NCBI GenBank assembly: GCA_028023455.1
Contig: JAQFVV010000283.1
Coordinates: 186,001-250,000 of the forward strand
Source: Epiperipatus broadwayi
Taxonomy: Eukaryota > Onychophora > Udeonychophora > Euonychophora > Peripatidae
Direction of reading: 5' to 3'
DNA: 64,000 nucleotides
The translations under genes and the position numbers were made by a program. Shown here piece after piece: positions 35,620-46,340 of the stretch (positions are counted from its first letter, which is position 1; each line of letters starts with the position of its first letter). The notes under the pieces are model-generated. The model ran no database searches. It was not told the origin of the DNA and saw nothing but the letters and a program-made list of their open reading frames with translations.

Positions 35620-36291
35620 ACAGATTTCCTCTTTTAACATAAAATTGTACAAAAAAAATAATTTGACAGATTTAATCCTTCCTTTTCTTTCAATATTTAA
35701 TAAATGTAAATTTCTGTATGTAATGTACACACATCCTTCATTATTTCAAATCATTCATAAACTAACATTAAATAGTATAATTGCTAGCTTAGTAATTATA
35801 ACCCTATTATTTAATTAAATCTGTAACTTTTAAATCCCAATTACAATTATAGAAAGAAAAATAGAAGCATAGAATAAGATATTAGAATTGATCAAGCATA
35901 GGTTAGTTTTAAAGAAAGTTAAAATGTTGAATATTTGAAATATAAAAGAATTAAATAGTTTACACATACATTGCCTATACGTATGCGTTATAACTTTGCT
36001 TTTTAAAGAAAAATTAAAATTTTAAATATTAAATGTGTGTACTGCTCTTTTTGAGATTTATTAACACACAAACAAGTAAAGCATATAATCGTTGACCCAC
36101 TCTCTGTCTAAAGCGTTTAAAATTTTGATCTGGTAGGGTTGGAACTTGGATGCCCTACAGCTTCTTTTATGGTTATATAAAAATGTGATGATGATTTTTG
36201 GTTTTACATTTCCTCACATGCACATTACTATAAATTTGGCTAGTGACCAAATTATAATGGCACAATATATAATACTTAAATACATGTACAC

Positions 36292-37185
36292 ATGGGTCTC
36301 ATTTTATGCAGATTATTTTAATGCAATTTTGAAGTTATGCGATTTATGTTTTTTTTTAATATCTTTCATATTTCACTATATTTATTAGATATCAAGAAAT
36401 TTAAATTATTAATAACTTATTTTGACTTGAAATACTTTTTTTTCTTTCAAAAATATAACGTTATATTAGCAGCTAAGATGAATATGGCCTGAAGCTCTAT
36501 TTAAAATCGTAGCTTCTATGTAAATAACCTATTTATACTAATGAATAAATAATAACAATAGATTTATACTTATGTATAAAAATATCACAATAAATATTCA
36601 AAAATTTTAAACTTTTAAAATGTATTTTGTTAAGTATAACAGAAATAAATAATCTTTCAGATTTTTAAAATAAATAACGAAGATTTTATTGAATTTGTAA
36701 ACTGAAAATAATCTTTCTAATGATAATGTATAATCTTTTTGTTTTGATTGCAATCTCATTTTTTTAATATAGAAACAGAAAACTATTAACACAGCACAAG
36801 ACTGAAAGTGGGGCTACTTGTACATCACATCACAAATCTGATTTCTTACTAGTTCACAAACAAACGCTTGTCAAATAGTGGTAATGATTAAAATATGTAT
36901 GAAAAAATGTAAAATTAAATACTGTAGTCAGTAAAAAGCATAAAAAAGTTTGTCCTGTATTAATTTGTTTCAAATATTTGAAAATTTTTATTATTCATAC
37001 TTTATTTCCTTATTTTTTTTAATGCGAATTTTAAAGTAAATTTTCCTTGCTGCTTTGCTTTTATGCTATTTCTGAAAATTACAGAACCTATCCCCTATTT
37101 TTCAAGGTAAGTTAAGTCTATTTTTGTGTGACTTTTTAAATGCGGGTTTTCTGCGGAACTTATCTACCGCATAAAATGAGACCCA
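36292..37185. mobile_element. TIR-bounded DNA element, family unknown
   Basis: TGGGTCTCATTTTATGC at 36293-36309 is inverted as GCATAAAATGAGACCCA at 37169-37185, with one further matching base after a mismatch. About 890 bp lie between, without a transposase frame. No convincing target duplication is visible. The sub-terminal region has further GCGG/CCGC-type words. It is probably a MITE next to LTR element 1, superfamily not assigned. Confidence 0.6.
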
Positions 37186-39040
37186 GGTTTATATTGTATT
37201 TAAATATTACATATTCAGCCTGTATTCTGCCCATCCCTCTTCAGTATATTTAAATGGACATATGAAGGTCTTATATGTGATGGGTCAGAATGACTTCAAG
37301 TCAACATGGTTATGATGATAATTTTGGCATCAACAAGGGCTTCAAATGTTCCATCTTTGGATTTTCAATGATATGGATGGCTGAAGAGTTGGAGGGTGGA
37401 GAAAATTAAAGCTTGTCTATTAAAGTTTGAAGATTTTCTACATTATTATAAATTGAGCACTGATTGTGTATATGTGTAGAAGAGGGTGATCTGGATCAGC
37501 TGATGAATGCTGTTTCAGCATGAAATATGTATATTGGAGATCATTTATCTTTTAGTTTTAAAAGTCTTTATTGAACTTTAAGTTTACAAATCAGTACTTA
37601 ATATCACAAAAATAGGATAGAGTAAGAAAAGACTATGTGGTTTTAAACAAAGGAAGATATGTGGTTTTCATTATATACTCTGTATCTTTATCCCATATTA
37701 GAGAAACATTTTCTGACTGTTGCATAAGATTTATATCTTTCTATGTACATCATTGCATAAGTGTTTTCTTTGCTTTTAATTACCTAGTTTTAATAGTTTC
37801 ATGATGTCATAAATTTGAGTGAAATTACATTAATGACCATGTATCTGAATAAATGTTAGTTGGTGAAATTTTTTTATCTCTTATATGTATAATATTTAAT
37901 TTGTTTTTAAATGTATTAGGGTGTCTTCTTGTGCTTGCCACACATAAATATACATCTGGTACACCATAATGAGAGTAGTATAAATGTTTTGACCCAAATG
38001 TGTGTATACTGTTTTTAAAATTATGGAGATGTGTATATATGTTGTAATCTTTATTTTTAAATATTTTGGAATATCACACCAGTTATTATTAAACATAGGG
38101 CATGTGATTTGTGTTTCTGATTCTCTCCTGTGTAGTTTGCTTTTGGCTTCAATGGTAGTTCGATTTCCTTTTATACCTGTGGAAAGTAAGGGTGTTAAGT
38201 GCTTCAAGATTTAGTTTTAGGAGAAAATCATAGTATTTTGGCTCTAATAGCCAGTATTTGAATTTTTTAGGCAACTGCTTATTTTTTATATTTAAAAGGG
38301 GGTTGTTATTATCATTAGATGGAGAAACACAAATTGAATATACATTTTATTCTTGGGAGGTTGCTATATTAAATTGGGAATACATAATAAAGAACAAAAT
38401 AGCTTATTTTAGTAATTACATATGGATGGTGGTCAGTCTGTGGGTGCAATTTTAAAAACTATTTTTGAATTTATAAATATCCCTGCACATGATGATTTAA
38501 AATTAAGTGTTTTTTGAATTTGGAAAATGTTAATAGAATGTAAACCCAATCCATTTTGAAAGAGAGGGTGCAGAATCTAACTTAGGGATATTGCCACAAT
38601 TTTCTTTTCCCACAACAATTTCCTACACATTGAATAAATTTTAGATGTAAAAGGTTTTGTGTACAGTATGTAACCCATGTCATTATTAGAGATTGAAAAG
38701 GGACATTTTGGCATAGAGTGATAAATACGATTTGGAAAGAAAATTAATTATATTCACAAATTTTATTCATTATTTTTTTCTGTATCTGATTTCACATTAT
38801 AGAGTTACTCAAATGAAAAGGAAATCCCCAAATGAGCCAGGCTTTCCTTCAAAGTATCACTCATGTTGGCATCCCAACTACATAGACCATGTGCTGGATT
38901 TTTTTAAATTGAATTCCAGTTTATATTTGTCTGAGTAATTATTTGGAATTTTTATTAGTTTTGACATCTCTTTTTTAGCAGCAGAAAGATTTGTTATGTT
39001 ATCCATGTATGGAATGCATAACAAATCTCTTTTTTTTTTG
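37186..39040. other. Unassigned DNA with a family B foldback fragment
   Basis: 37355-37555 matches one arm of the foldback at 22.3-22.8 kb (GGCTGAAGAGTTGGAGG ... CTGATGAATGCTG ... AAATATGTATATTGG). The rest, including minus-strand frames at 37896-38207 and 38878-39069, is not recognised. The latter has an IPYMDN...KKEMSKLIK pattern faintly like the region between Penelope RT and GIY-YIG, which I consider unproven. Confidence 0.45.
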
Positions 39041-39043
39041 TCA

Positions 39044-39150
39044 GGCGTTGGTGACCTAGTGGTTAGCATATCTGCCTTCCAATCAGCTGGCCCGGATTCG
39101 CTTCCCGGTCAACACATTGGACATACAAATAAATAAATAAAAAATCTCAA
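39044..39150 (+). mobile_element. tRNA-derived SINE
   Basis: Starts GCGTTGGTGACCTAGTGGTTAG (A-box region), continues with a TCTGCC anticodon arm and a B-box-like GGATTCGCTTCCCGGTC, then an (AAAT)n tail. The 70-bp head has tRNA length and arm order, and shares the GCGTTGGTG start with the SINE at 47.6 kb. No mature acceptor pairing is seen, so it is not a tRNA gene. Confidence 0.75.
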
Positions 39151-39880
39151 TTTTTTTATATTGGCTTGAATTCATTGAGAAGACTTAATAGTCCATATGC
39201 CTCCTAGAAACTACTGATAAAATCTTTCCCAGTGTCGGCAATCAGATGCTTAAAACGCAAAAAAAAACAAAAAAAACAAATTCAAGCTGTTAAATAGTTG
39301 CTTATTTAGTTATTGCTTTTATTATGTTAATATAAAATTTATGTTCTAATTATTCACTTCTATATTACAATTACTATTCATACATGAATAAATGGTGTTT
39401 TTTCCACAAATTACTATGTACATTTGTAATTAATTTCAATTTGTTAAAACTAGAATTTACCTGGAAGTATTTTTCATCATCTGTAAGTGTCCAAACTGCG
39501 TTATCAATATTAAAATAATTTAATGTGTGGTGCAAAGCCTGAAAGAATCAAATAACAAACATTACATTCGAACACATTATTTTACAATAAATAAAAGGAT
39601 AAACTTGTTTAAGTGTAAAATAATATACAGGATAGTTTATCACTAATTAGAACATTACTAATTTAAAAATTATATTTTTTTAAGAAAATTTCAAAGTATT
39701 GCTTTGATTTTAAATATTACAATATAAAAAGTCCGTGCTCATATAAATATAAACATACTCCATATTTTAAACTTGTATTGCTATTAATAAAATAAATTTA
39801 TACGATGTATAAAAAGTTTTGATTTATAGCAAATGCAAAAAGTTTTTTACTGAAGTTCAAAAAATTAATTAAATCCAAAA
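39151..39880. other. Unassigned AT-rich DNA
   Basis: No supported feature. Confidence 0.6.
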
Positions 39881-39917
39881 AATTCTCTGACGGTAGGGAA
39901 TTTTGAATTGGAGGTAA

Positions 39918-40087
39918 TTAGAGGGGATTTGAACCCAGACTTTCGAGCTCTCTTCAAGCATCCAGTCAATCTTATACAACCGATACACATAATCATATAC
40001 ATGTATGTGGTCATGTGTGTCAGTTGTATAAAATGGAGTGGATGATTAAAGGAGACTTGAAAATCTGAGTTCAAATTCCTTCTAACT
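39918..40087. repeat. Short foldback related to family B outer arm
   Basis: The arm GGGGATTTGAACCCAGACTT... at 39933 is inverted at 40045-40083 (GGAGACTTGAAAATCTGAGTTCAAAT). The inner parts TTATACAACCGATACACAT and ATGTGTGTCAGTTGTATAA also pair. A single arm with the same start lies near 42783. Confidence 0.75.
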
Positions 40088-40228
40088 ACAGCTGGCTTAA
40101 GTATATATACCATACTTATATTTAAATTAGTGGTAATCTAACTATATATATATATTTATATATATAACTAACCAAAGGAAATACATATAAAAACAAAAAA
40201 AGACATAAATTCAAGAAATAATATTATA

Positions 40229-40256
40229 TTTCAACCAGAGGACTGGTTTTCATCAG
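40229..40256 (-). ncRNA. Hammerhead-like ribozyme core (left copy)
   Basis: On the minus strand: CTGATGA, one extra A, six-pair stem AACCAG/CTGGTT with a TCCT loop, then GAAA. It lies in the 3' region of the Penelope-like copy. Stems I and III were not resolved by eye. Confidence 0.55.
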
Positions 40257-40467
40257 AAAGAAAAAAATATATATACACAGTAAAATGGTGATAATCAAAA
40301 ATTACAGATTTGATAAAAGATTATAAAAGATTATAAATTTAACAAACTCTCCCTGATTGGTCACAGAATCTAACACAGAATATCTACCCAATCAATGACA
40401 AAATTCAACTAACAAAAAAAAAACTACATTTACTCCTAATCAAACTTAAATTCTATTTAAATTGAAA

Positions 40468-40498
<31 letters not shown>

Positions 40499-40799
40499 AA
40501 AAAATCCAAAATTAAAACATACATATGTGCATACATACAAAAATTAGACTATGGTCACATACAAAAAATAGCTGTGCTCACATTAATATTCATTAAAAAC
40601 TAAAATACTTATACATTTTAATCAAAAATTACAGTTAGTGCAAAGTACAATAATTTATAATAATTAATTATTTATCTATATACCAATTAAACACAGATAT
40701 TAAACATCCATATAACCAATCTTTACATAAAAAAATCTCCTGTAAGAAAATTTTAACATAAAAAACTTTCACATAAAAAAACTCACATATAAAAATCAT

Positions 40800-41144
40800 T
40801 TAGGAGACCAGATAACCCAGAGATGTAATAGTTCCAATGTTTAAACTCAATCCATGTGGTTCTAAGGTCTTGAATTTAAAAATAAAAAAACTCTCCTTTT
40901 GTTTCCTCTCCCTTGTAGAAGAAAAACCATCCTGAAGAATTACTACTCTTAAATCATCAATTGAATGATTCGGTAAGTTAAAGTGTTTTGAAACCGGTCT
41001 ATCTTCATTCTTATGCAAAATGTCAAATCTATGATTAGTCATTCCGACATGTAAACTATTTGCTGACTTTCCTATATACTGGTTTAAACATCTACTACAC
41101 TCTATCAAATATATCAAATTAATACTTTTACATGTAACATACAC
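40800..41144 (-). pseudogene. Penelope-like GIY-YIG domain (left copy)
   Basis: 115 codons with NLIYLIECSRCLNQYIGKSA (GIY and YIG motifs with C-x2-C), GMTNHRFDILHK and RKQKESFFIFKFKTLEPHGL, ending in a stop at 40800. It is the nuclease domain only; no RT precedes it, because the copy is truncated at the palindrome centre. The YIG is followed by K where the right copy has E (YIGKSA against YIGESA). Clearly homologous to the plus-strand frame at 41212. Confidence 0.9.
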
Positions 41145-41211
41145 TCTATCAAATATATCAAATTAACAATTTTACATGTAATATAATTATGTTACATGTA
41201 AAAGTGTTAAT

Positions 41212-41529
41212 TTGATATATTTGATAGAGTGTAATAGATGTTTAAGCCAGTATATAGGAGAGTCAGCAAATAGTTTACATGTCAGAATGACTAATCATAG
41301 ATTTGACATTTTGCATAAGAATAAAGATAGACCGGTTTCAAAACACTTTAATTTACTGAATCATTCAATTGATGATTTAAGAATAGTAATTCTTCAGGAA
41401 GGTCTTTCTTCTACAAGGGAGATGAAACAAAAGGAGAGTTTTTTTATTTTTAAATTCAAGATTTTAGAACCACATGGATTGAATTTAAACATTGGAACTA
41501 TTACATCTCTGGGTTACCTGGTCTCCTAA
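41212..41529 (+). pseudogene. Penelope-like GIY-YIG domain (right copy)
   Basis: Mirror copy of the minus-strand domain: LIYLIECNRCLSQYIGESAN, RMTNHRFDILHKNKDRPVSK and KESFFIFKFKILEPHGLNL, ending at 41529. About ten residues differ from the left copy. The glutamate after YIG, expected in the family, is kept here. It is truncated at its N-terminus and has no RT. Confidence 0.9.
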
Positions 41530-42045
41530 ATGATTTTTATATGTGAGTTTTTTATGTGAAAATTTTCTTATATGAGATTTTTTTATGTAAAGATTGGTTA
41601 TATGGATGTTTAATATCTGTGTTTAATTGGTATATAGATAAATAATTAATTATTATAAATTATTGTACTTTGCACTAACTATAATTTTTGATTAAAATGT
41701 ATAAGTATTTTAGTTTTTAATGAATATTAATGTGAGCACAGCTATTTTTTGTATGTGACCATAGTCTAATTTTTGTATGTATGCACAGATGTATGTTTTA
41801 ATTTTGGATTTTTTATTTATTTATTTATTTATTTTTATTTCAATTTAAATAGAATTTAAGCTTGATTAGGAGTAAATGTAGTTTTTTTTTGTTTGTTTGA
41901 ATTTTGTCATTGATTGGGTAGATATTCTGTGTTAGATTTTGTGACCAATCAGGGAGGGTTTGTTAAATTTATAATCTTTTATAATCTATTATCAAATCTG
42001 TAATTTTTGATTATCGCCATTTTACTGTGTATATATTTTTTCTTT

Positions 42046-42073
42046 CTGATGAAAACCAGTCCTCTGGTTGAAA
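42046..42073 (+). ncRNA. Hammerhead-like ribozyme core (right copy)
   Basis: CTGATGA at 42046-42052, an extra A, stem AACCAG/CTGGTT (42054-42059 and 42064-42069) with loop TCCT, and GAAA at 42070-42073. Identical to the left copy. It occupies the same place in the element. Confidence 0.55.
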
Positions 42074-42115
42074 TATAATATTATTTATTGGATTTATAAA
42101 TCTTTTTTGTTTATA

Positions 42116-43700
42116 TATATATATATATATGTGCGTGTATAATTATATATATATAAATTTATTTATATACATCTAAATTAAAGATTGTAATAAATCAAAT
42201 AACTCCTACTAATATTAGGAAGACTGACAAAATAGTTAATAACAAACCAAAATAAATATCTATGACCGTACCAATGTGAAAATAAAATAGGAAAATATCA
42301 AATCGCGATATGTATTTTAAAGTGAAGAATATGTAATGTTGAGATAGGTATGGTGACTAGATATTTATTTTTGAAGTTTAGTAACCATGTATTTAGCTAA
42401 TGCATTGGTAATTGTCATTTAATATAAATATGTATGAATCTATAAATATTTGTATGTAAGTAAATAATCAAATGATTATTATAAATCTCAGAATTTTTCA
42501 TTGTTGTTTGAATAATTGTGTAACTTGTAAACATTTTATAATAATAGTAAAATTAGTTTATATGTATTTTTTTTCCTGCTGGAATGTGGATTTCCATGTT
42601 TCAAAATTCATTTAACTATAGTGTAGTTTCTATAATGTAATATGAGCTTTGAAGGTTGATTTCTCATTTTTTCTCCCTTTAAAAATTTACAATATAAAAG
42701 AAATAATAAAAATTTGTTGATATACATTCTTGAAGGAACACATATGTATATATTCAAATCTATATATTTATCTGTAATATAGAGGATGTGAACCCAGACT
42801 TTCAAGCTCCCTTCAATGACCATTGTAAGGAAGCTTAAAAGACTATGTTCAAATCTCCTATATTATATCTAGACTCCATATATATATATATACATATATA
42901 TAAAGTACACTTGTATTTCTAATATATACATATATATAAAGTACACTTGTATTTCTAATATGTATTTACCTGTAAAATAATATATTTACAGATTTTATAA
43001 TCATTTATTTAAACATAAATGACAGCAGCTAATGGGTCATCATATGTAAATTATATCACAGTTCTCATACATAAAAACAAAGCAGTAGAATATCATGAAT
43101 TTGTTGTCAATACTAAAATTGAACACTAAAGTAATGCATTTATTGTCTAATTGCAGTGTTGCCTTGACAACAGCTGATCTTTTAGTGATTGGTTTATTCA
43201 AAAAGATAATAGTGAGTGATGTAATGCACACATATATAAAATATGGATCATTTAAAAATAAAATTGATAATAAATAACTTGAGATTAATTCAATACAGAG
43301 TGTGGTTTGCTACAAAAAAAAGATTAACACTACTATAAATTAACTACAGTTTAGCATTGTTTTCAAGCAGGCAGGTTATATTCATAACACTTGATAAAAT
43401 CATATTTGTGAAGAAGAGGAAGCAGAGAATGAGCATATAAAGTAATTAATATGTAAAATTATAGTTTTACATATTTCATTTTATTGATAAAGCAACACAT
43501 GAATTCTATTTATTTATAACATGGGTGCTGTTGGTGATAAACCATACCTCTGTAAATTTTCACTTTCAATCATTGTATTCATTGCAAACTACTTTGATGT
43601 TAAGGAGATCAAAGTTGTGACCAGAATAAATCACATGTTCTAGGAATACCGATTTTATGTTAGATTCTGTTTTAGCATGACTATATATATATATATAAAT
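42116..43700. other. Unassigned AT-rich DNA
   Basis: It holds TA runs at 42117-42130, a two-copy tandem repeat with a period near 39 bp at 42888-42960 (AAAGTACACTTGTATTTCTA), and a single family B-type arm near 42783-42860. Overlapping opposite-strand frames at 43040-43277 are not supported. Confidence 0.55.
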
Positions 43701-43705
43701 TTCAT

Positions 43706-44375
43706 GCTTGCAAACTGATAGAAACTTTGTGCATAAACACTTGGAGTCAGTGTTTGGATCTAGTTACTTGGCTCTGTCCTTCACTGATGATAGCAAATCA
43801 GCTTGAAATCAGCTAATCTGAGGGTGGTCAAAAATGAAAGAGATAGTTAATTCTGACTCTTTGATCGTTTGTGTAAACAAACGTACACTTGGTCGGTGTT
43901 TTTGGTAAAACGCCATCTATTGATCATAAATACAAGCGACAGCAAGTTTAACGTGATTAAAACTTGTTTTTGTTTTTCATAAATATACCTTTAAAGGTTT
44001 CTGCAATGATATAGATTGCAGAGGATTTGACTATAAGGAGAAACAGAACTGAGATCAAACCCATATTAACTATCCTAACCTTGTTTGGCTGACTTTGAAG
44101 ACTTTATCAGTCTGAAAAATTTCACTGCTTGCAAACTGATAAAAACTTTGTGCATAAACTACTTAGAGTCAGTGTTTAGATCTAGTTTCTATTTAGCATC
44201 TGTCCTTCACTGATGATAGCAAATGAGCTTTAAATCAAGCTGATCTTGAGAGTAGGCAAATTCAATGAAAAAGACTCGTTAATTCTGCTCTTTGATCGTT
44301 TATCTCAAACAACATGTATCACTATGGTCGGTGTCTTTTGGATAAAACAGCCAATCTATTTATCATAAAGGTACA
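43706..44375. repeat. Diverged direct repeat, about 240 bp units
   Basis: 43706-43935 (GCTTGCAAACTGATAGAAAC ... GGTCGGTGTTTTTGG) is repeated at 44124-44375 (GCTTGCAAACTGATAAAAAC ... GGTCGGTGTCTTTTGG) with many indels. Between them lies about 190 bp without match. The shared TTCACTGATGATAGCAAAT and TTTGATCGTTT blocks are the best kept. Identity unknown. Confidence 0.8.
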
Positions 44376-44735
44376 TAACAGTACAGTTACAAATAGATAT
44401 TAAGTTCGTGATTCCATGGAAAAGTCCTTGATTTTGGAAGTTTTTTATTGGGATATATATAATAGTAAAACTCAAAACTTGTCTAACATCTTTATACTAG
44501 CATGGGAAGTGAATGATAGTAGTTTAATAGTATATAAAGTTTAGCTACATGAAAAGTCTATATACAGTTATGTCTTAAGATTATTTTATGCTGGTCAAGT
44601 TAATTTTACATTTAAATAGTCCTTGACTTTACATTGACTAGTTTAGCTTTATGCTTGTAATGCTATATATATATATATCTATAGTGTATATATATATAAC
44701 ATATATATATATATACAAACAAACAAGCCTTCCCA
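44376..44735. other. Unassigned AT-rich DNA with TA microsatellites
   Basis: TA-rich runs at 44664-44715 directly border the Penelope-like fragment; otherwise nothing is recognised. Confidence 0.6.
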
Positions 44736-44739
44736 TAAT

Positions 44740-45270
44740 TCATTTCAAACTCCACCTTCCCTTAATATCAAAAGAAGTCTTCATAAGATTGATAGCCTCA
44801 GAATCAAGGAGTTTTATCATCAAAGTCTCCTTTATTCTTCTTTTTAACTCATTCTTTTCATAAAAAATAACCAAAGCATTGTTAAACAATATTCTATGAC
44901 CTGTATTCAATTCATGAATATATAAAGCTGAGTTAAGATACCTATGTTTAACTCTACTTATATGAACCTTAACCCTTTCATTAAGGCTAAATTTACTCTG
45001 ACCTACATAAAATTTACTACAACTACATGGAATTTTATAAACAATACCAGGAATAGACCTACTATCAATAGACTGCTTTGAACCATTAAGTAATGAATTC
45101 AAATCAGAACCTTTTCTCCATGCAACCTTCATTCCACCTATCAAATGATTATTCCTATAAACCAAATTATAAATTGATGCTTTAAATGGTAAAGACATAT
45201 AATCATCATCCTTACCAACAAAATTTTTATCATCCAAATCATGACTATAAACACTATTATTAAATATCAC
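44740..45270 (-). pseudogene. Penelope-like element C-terminus with GIY-YIG
   Basis: 176 codons on the minus strand. The first part (DDYMSLPFKASIYNLVYRNN and GGMKVAWRKGSDLNSLL) is the linker that follows the RT thumb in Penelope-like proteins. The GIY-YIG domain follows: GIVYKIPCSCSKFYVGQSKF, NERVKVHISRVKHRYLNSAL and RIKETLMIKLLDSEAINLMK. YVG replaces YIG, a common variant. The frame has a stop at 44740. The RT that should lie upstream (beyond 45270) is not recognisable, and the ATG start is absent, so this is a truncated copy. It is a different family from the 40-42 kb pair. Confidence 0.9.
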
Positions 45271-46000
45271 TTTTTAATAAAATCATGACTATAACCCAAT
45301 TCTACATATTCAGCAGCAAATTGACTTCTTTGAATTTGAAATAGGTTTATTGCAACTAATTTTGTAGATTATCTGGAAGGTCTGATATGGAGAAAACTTA
45401 TATGAAGAATTGTTTAATAACTGATTTAGATTAGGAGGGTTCTGAAGCTAACATTAAATTTCTTGGAGCAAATTGTTTTTAATTTTTTTGATACACAGGT
45501 ATAAATGAAAGGCTAATCCATGCATTAGTATTGTTCTGGCCCAGAGGCCTGGTGTTTATGGTAGAATAAAATTTTTTGACGGATCTTATTAAGCAATTTT
45601 ATCATAACCTACATTGACTAAGTTTTTGATGTAATTTTCAATGTTGTTTTTTTCATATGCCTTGAACTTGCAAAGCTTTTAGTTTCTGTGAAGAAAACAC
45701 TTGAAGTCAGTTAAATTGTGTGAGGTGGGAGTATGGGAATGAGAGTGAATCGCACCATGGACATTGAAAGATTTAATGATCATTTTATAATTTATATTAT
45801 TATTAGATTGTCGTATATACATATTCAAGAATTTTTTTTAATGTGGCTTCATATTCTATGGTTTACATCAAATATAATAGTTGAGTCAGTTTGTTATGTA
45901 TTTTAATGCTAATTTCGTCTTCAGTTTAAATTAACATGTCTTATAGTATCAAACTAATTTTCATTCCTTATAAGAATCTTAGATTGTTTCTTTTTAAATA
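45271..46000. other. Unassigned DNA upstream of the Penelope-like fragment
   Basis: No RT motif was found on the minus strand; heavily decayed element sequence is possible. Confidence 0.5.
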
Positions 46001-46004
46001 TCAC

Positions 46005-46340
46005 TTGATGTGATATGATGTACTGTAGCTTCTTCTTAAATGAAGTCAAGAATCTCTCAGCAATTATACCAAAAGAAACTTGTTAGCCACTTAATTTTAC
46101 ATTCCTCAGTTTAAGTTTTCCCATATTCTGCTCCATAATGTGATCATGAAACTTGATGTGATGTGATGGGATGTGATATGATGTATTATGGCTTCCCCTT
46201 AAATGAAGTCAAGAATATCTCAGCAACTATGCCCAGATAAACATGTTAGCCACTTTCTTTTACATTCCCCACTCTAAATTTACCCATAATCTGCTCTATC
46301 CCATTTCCACAACATAATTTTTGTCAACTCTATAAATTAC
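46005..46340 (-). mobile_element. Two 3' ends of the 3.3-7.1 kb LINE family
   Basis: 46142-46333 repeats the 3' end of the LINE at 3276-3440 almost exactly: the GTGATGTGATG pentamer run, TTATGGCTTCCCC, AAATGAAGTCAAGAATATCT and CCACAACATAATTTTTGTCA. 46007-46135 is a second, more diverged copy in the same direction. Both are short 5'-truncated insertions ending in pentamer tails, typical of LINE retroposition. Confidence 0.88.

Larger units (their letters stand above)
24740..36264 (-). mobile_element. LTR retrotransposon 1, gag-type only, with giant LTRs
   Basis: An 11.5 kb element on the minus strand bounded by direct repeats with TG...CA ends. The 3' LTR is 24740-28124, the internal region 28125-31561 and the 5' LTR 31562-36264. 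A primer-binding site sits one base inside the 5' LTR, and a polypurine tract touches the 3' LTR. Both outer flanks begin with ATATAT, consistent with a 4- or 6-bp target duplication in a TA repeat. The 3.4 kb internal region has two ORFs and no protease, RT, RNase H or integrase motif in any frame I examined, so the element is probably non-autonomous. The LTRs are near-identical apart from a few large indels, so insertion is fairly recent. Confidence 0.88.
31562..36264 (-). repeat. LTR retrotransposon 1, 5' LTR (4.7 kb with insert)
   Basis: Direct repeat of 24740-28124 with the same TGTAACAG start and GGCACA end. It is longer because of an inserted element at 34120-35615 and a TA run expanded to about 26 units (31685-31736). 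It lacks about 215 bp that the other LTR has after CAATCTCTTTCTT near 33498. Small frames inside are not supported as genes. Confidence 0.9.
40186..42115. mobile_element. Head-to-head Penelope-like copies forming a 1.9 kb palindrome
   Basis: Two 5'-truncated Penelope-like copies point outward from a centre near 41188: the minus-strand copy occupies 40186-41182 and the plus-strand copy about 41195-42115. The arms are close to 95% identical by eye, including the GIY-YIG frames, the 3' region, an AAAT microsatellite and the hammerhead-like core. At the centre, a 49-bp piece is present twice on the left arm (41089-41182) and once on the right. Inverted truncated tandem copies are a known habit of Penelope-like insertions. 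Confidence 0.9.

Noticed and set aside
35486-35818. 110-codon frame at the end of the piggyBac-like insert
   Set aside because: It spans the insertion junction into LTR sequence, so it is accidental.
37896-39069. Minus-strand frames as a Penelope-like linker region
   Set aside because: Only a vague IPY...K pattern; no GIY-YIG or RT motif nearby.
45400-45660. Possible RT upstream of the 44.7 kb Penelope-like nuclease
   Set aside because: Translations gave no YVDD, motif A or motif B in any minus frame.
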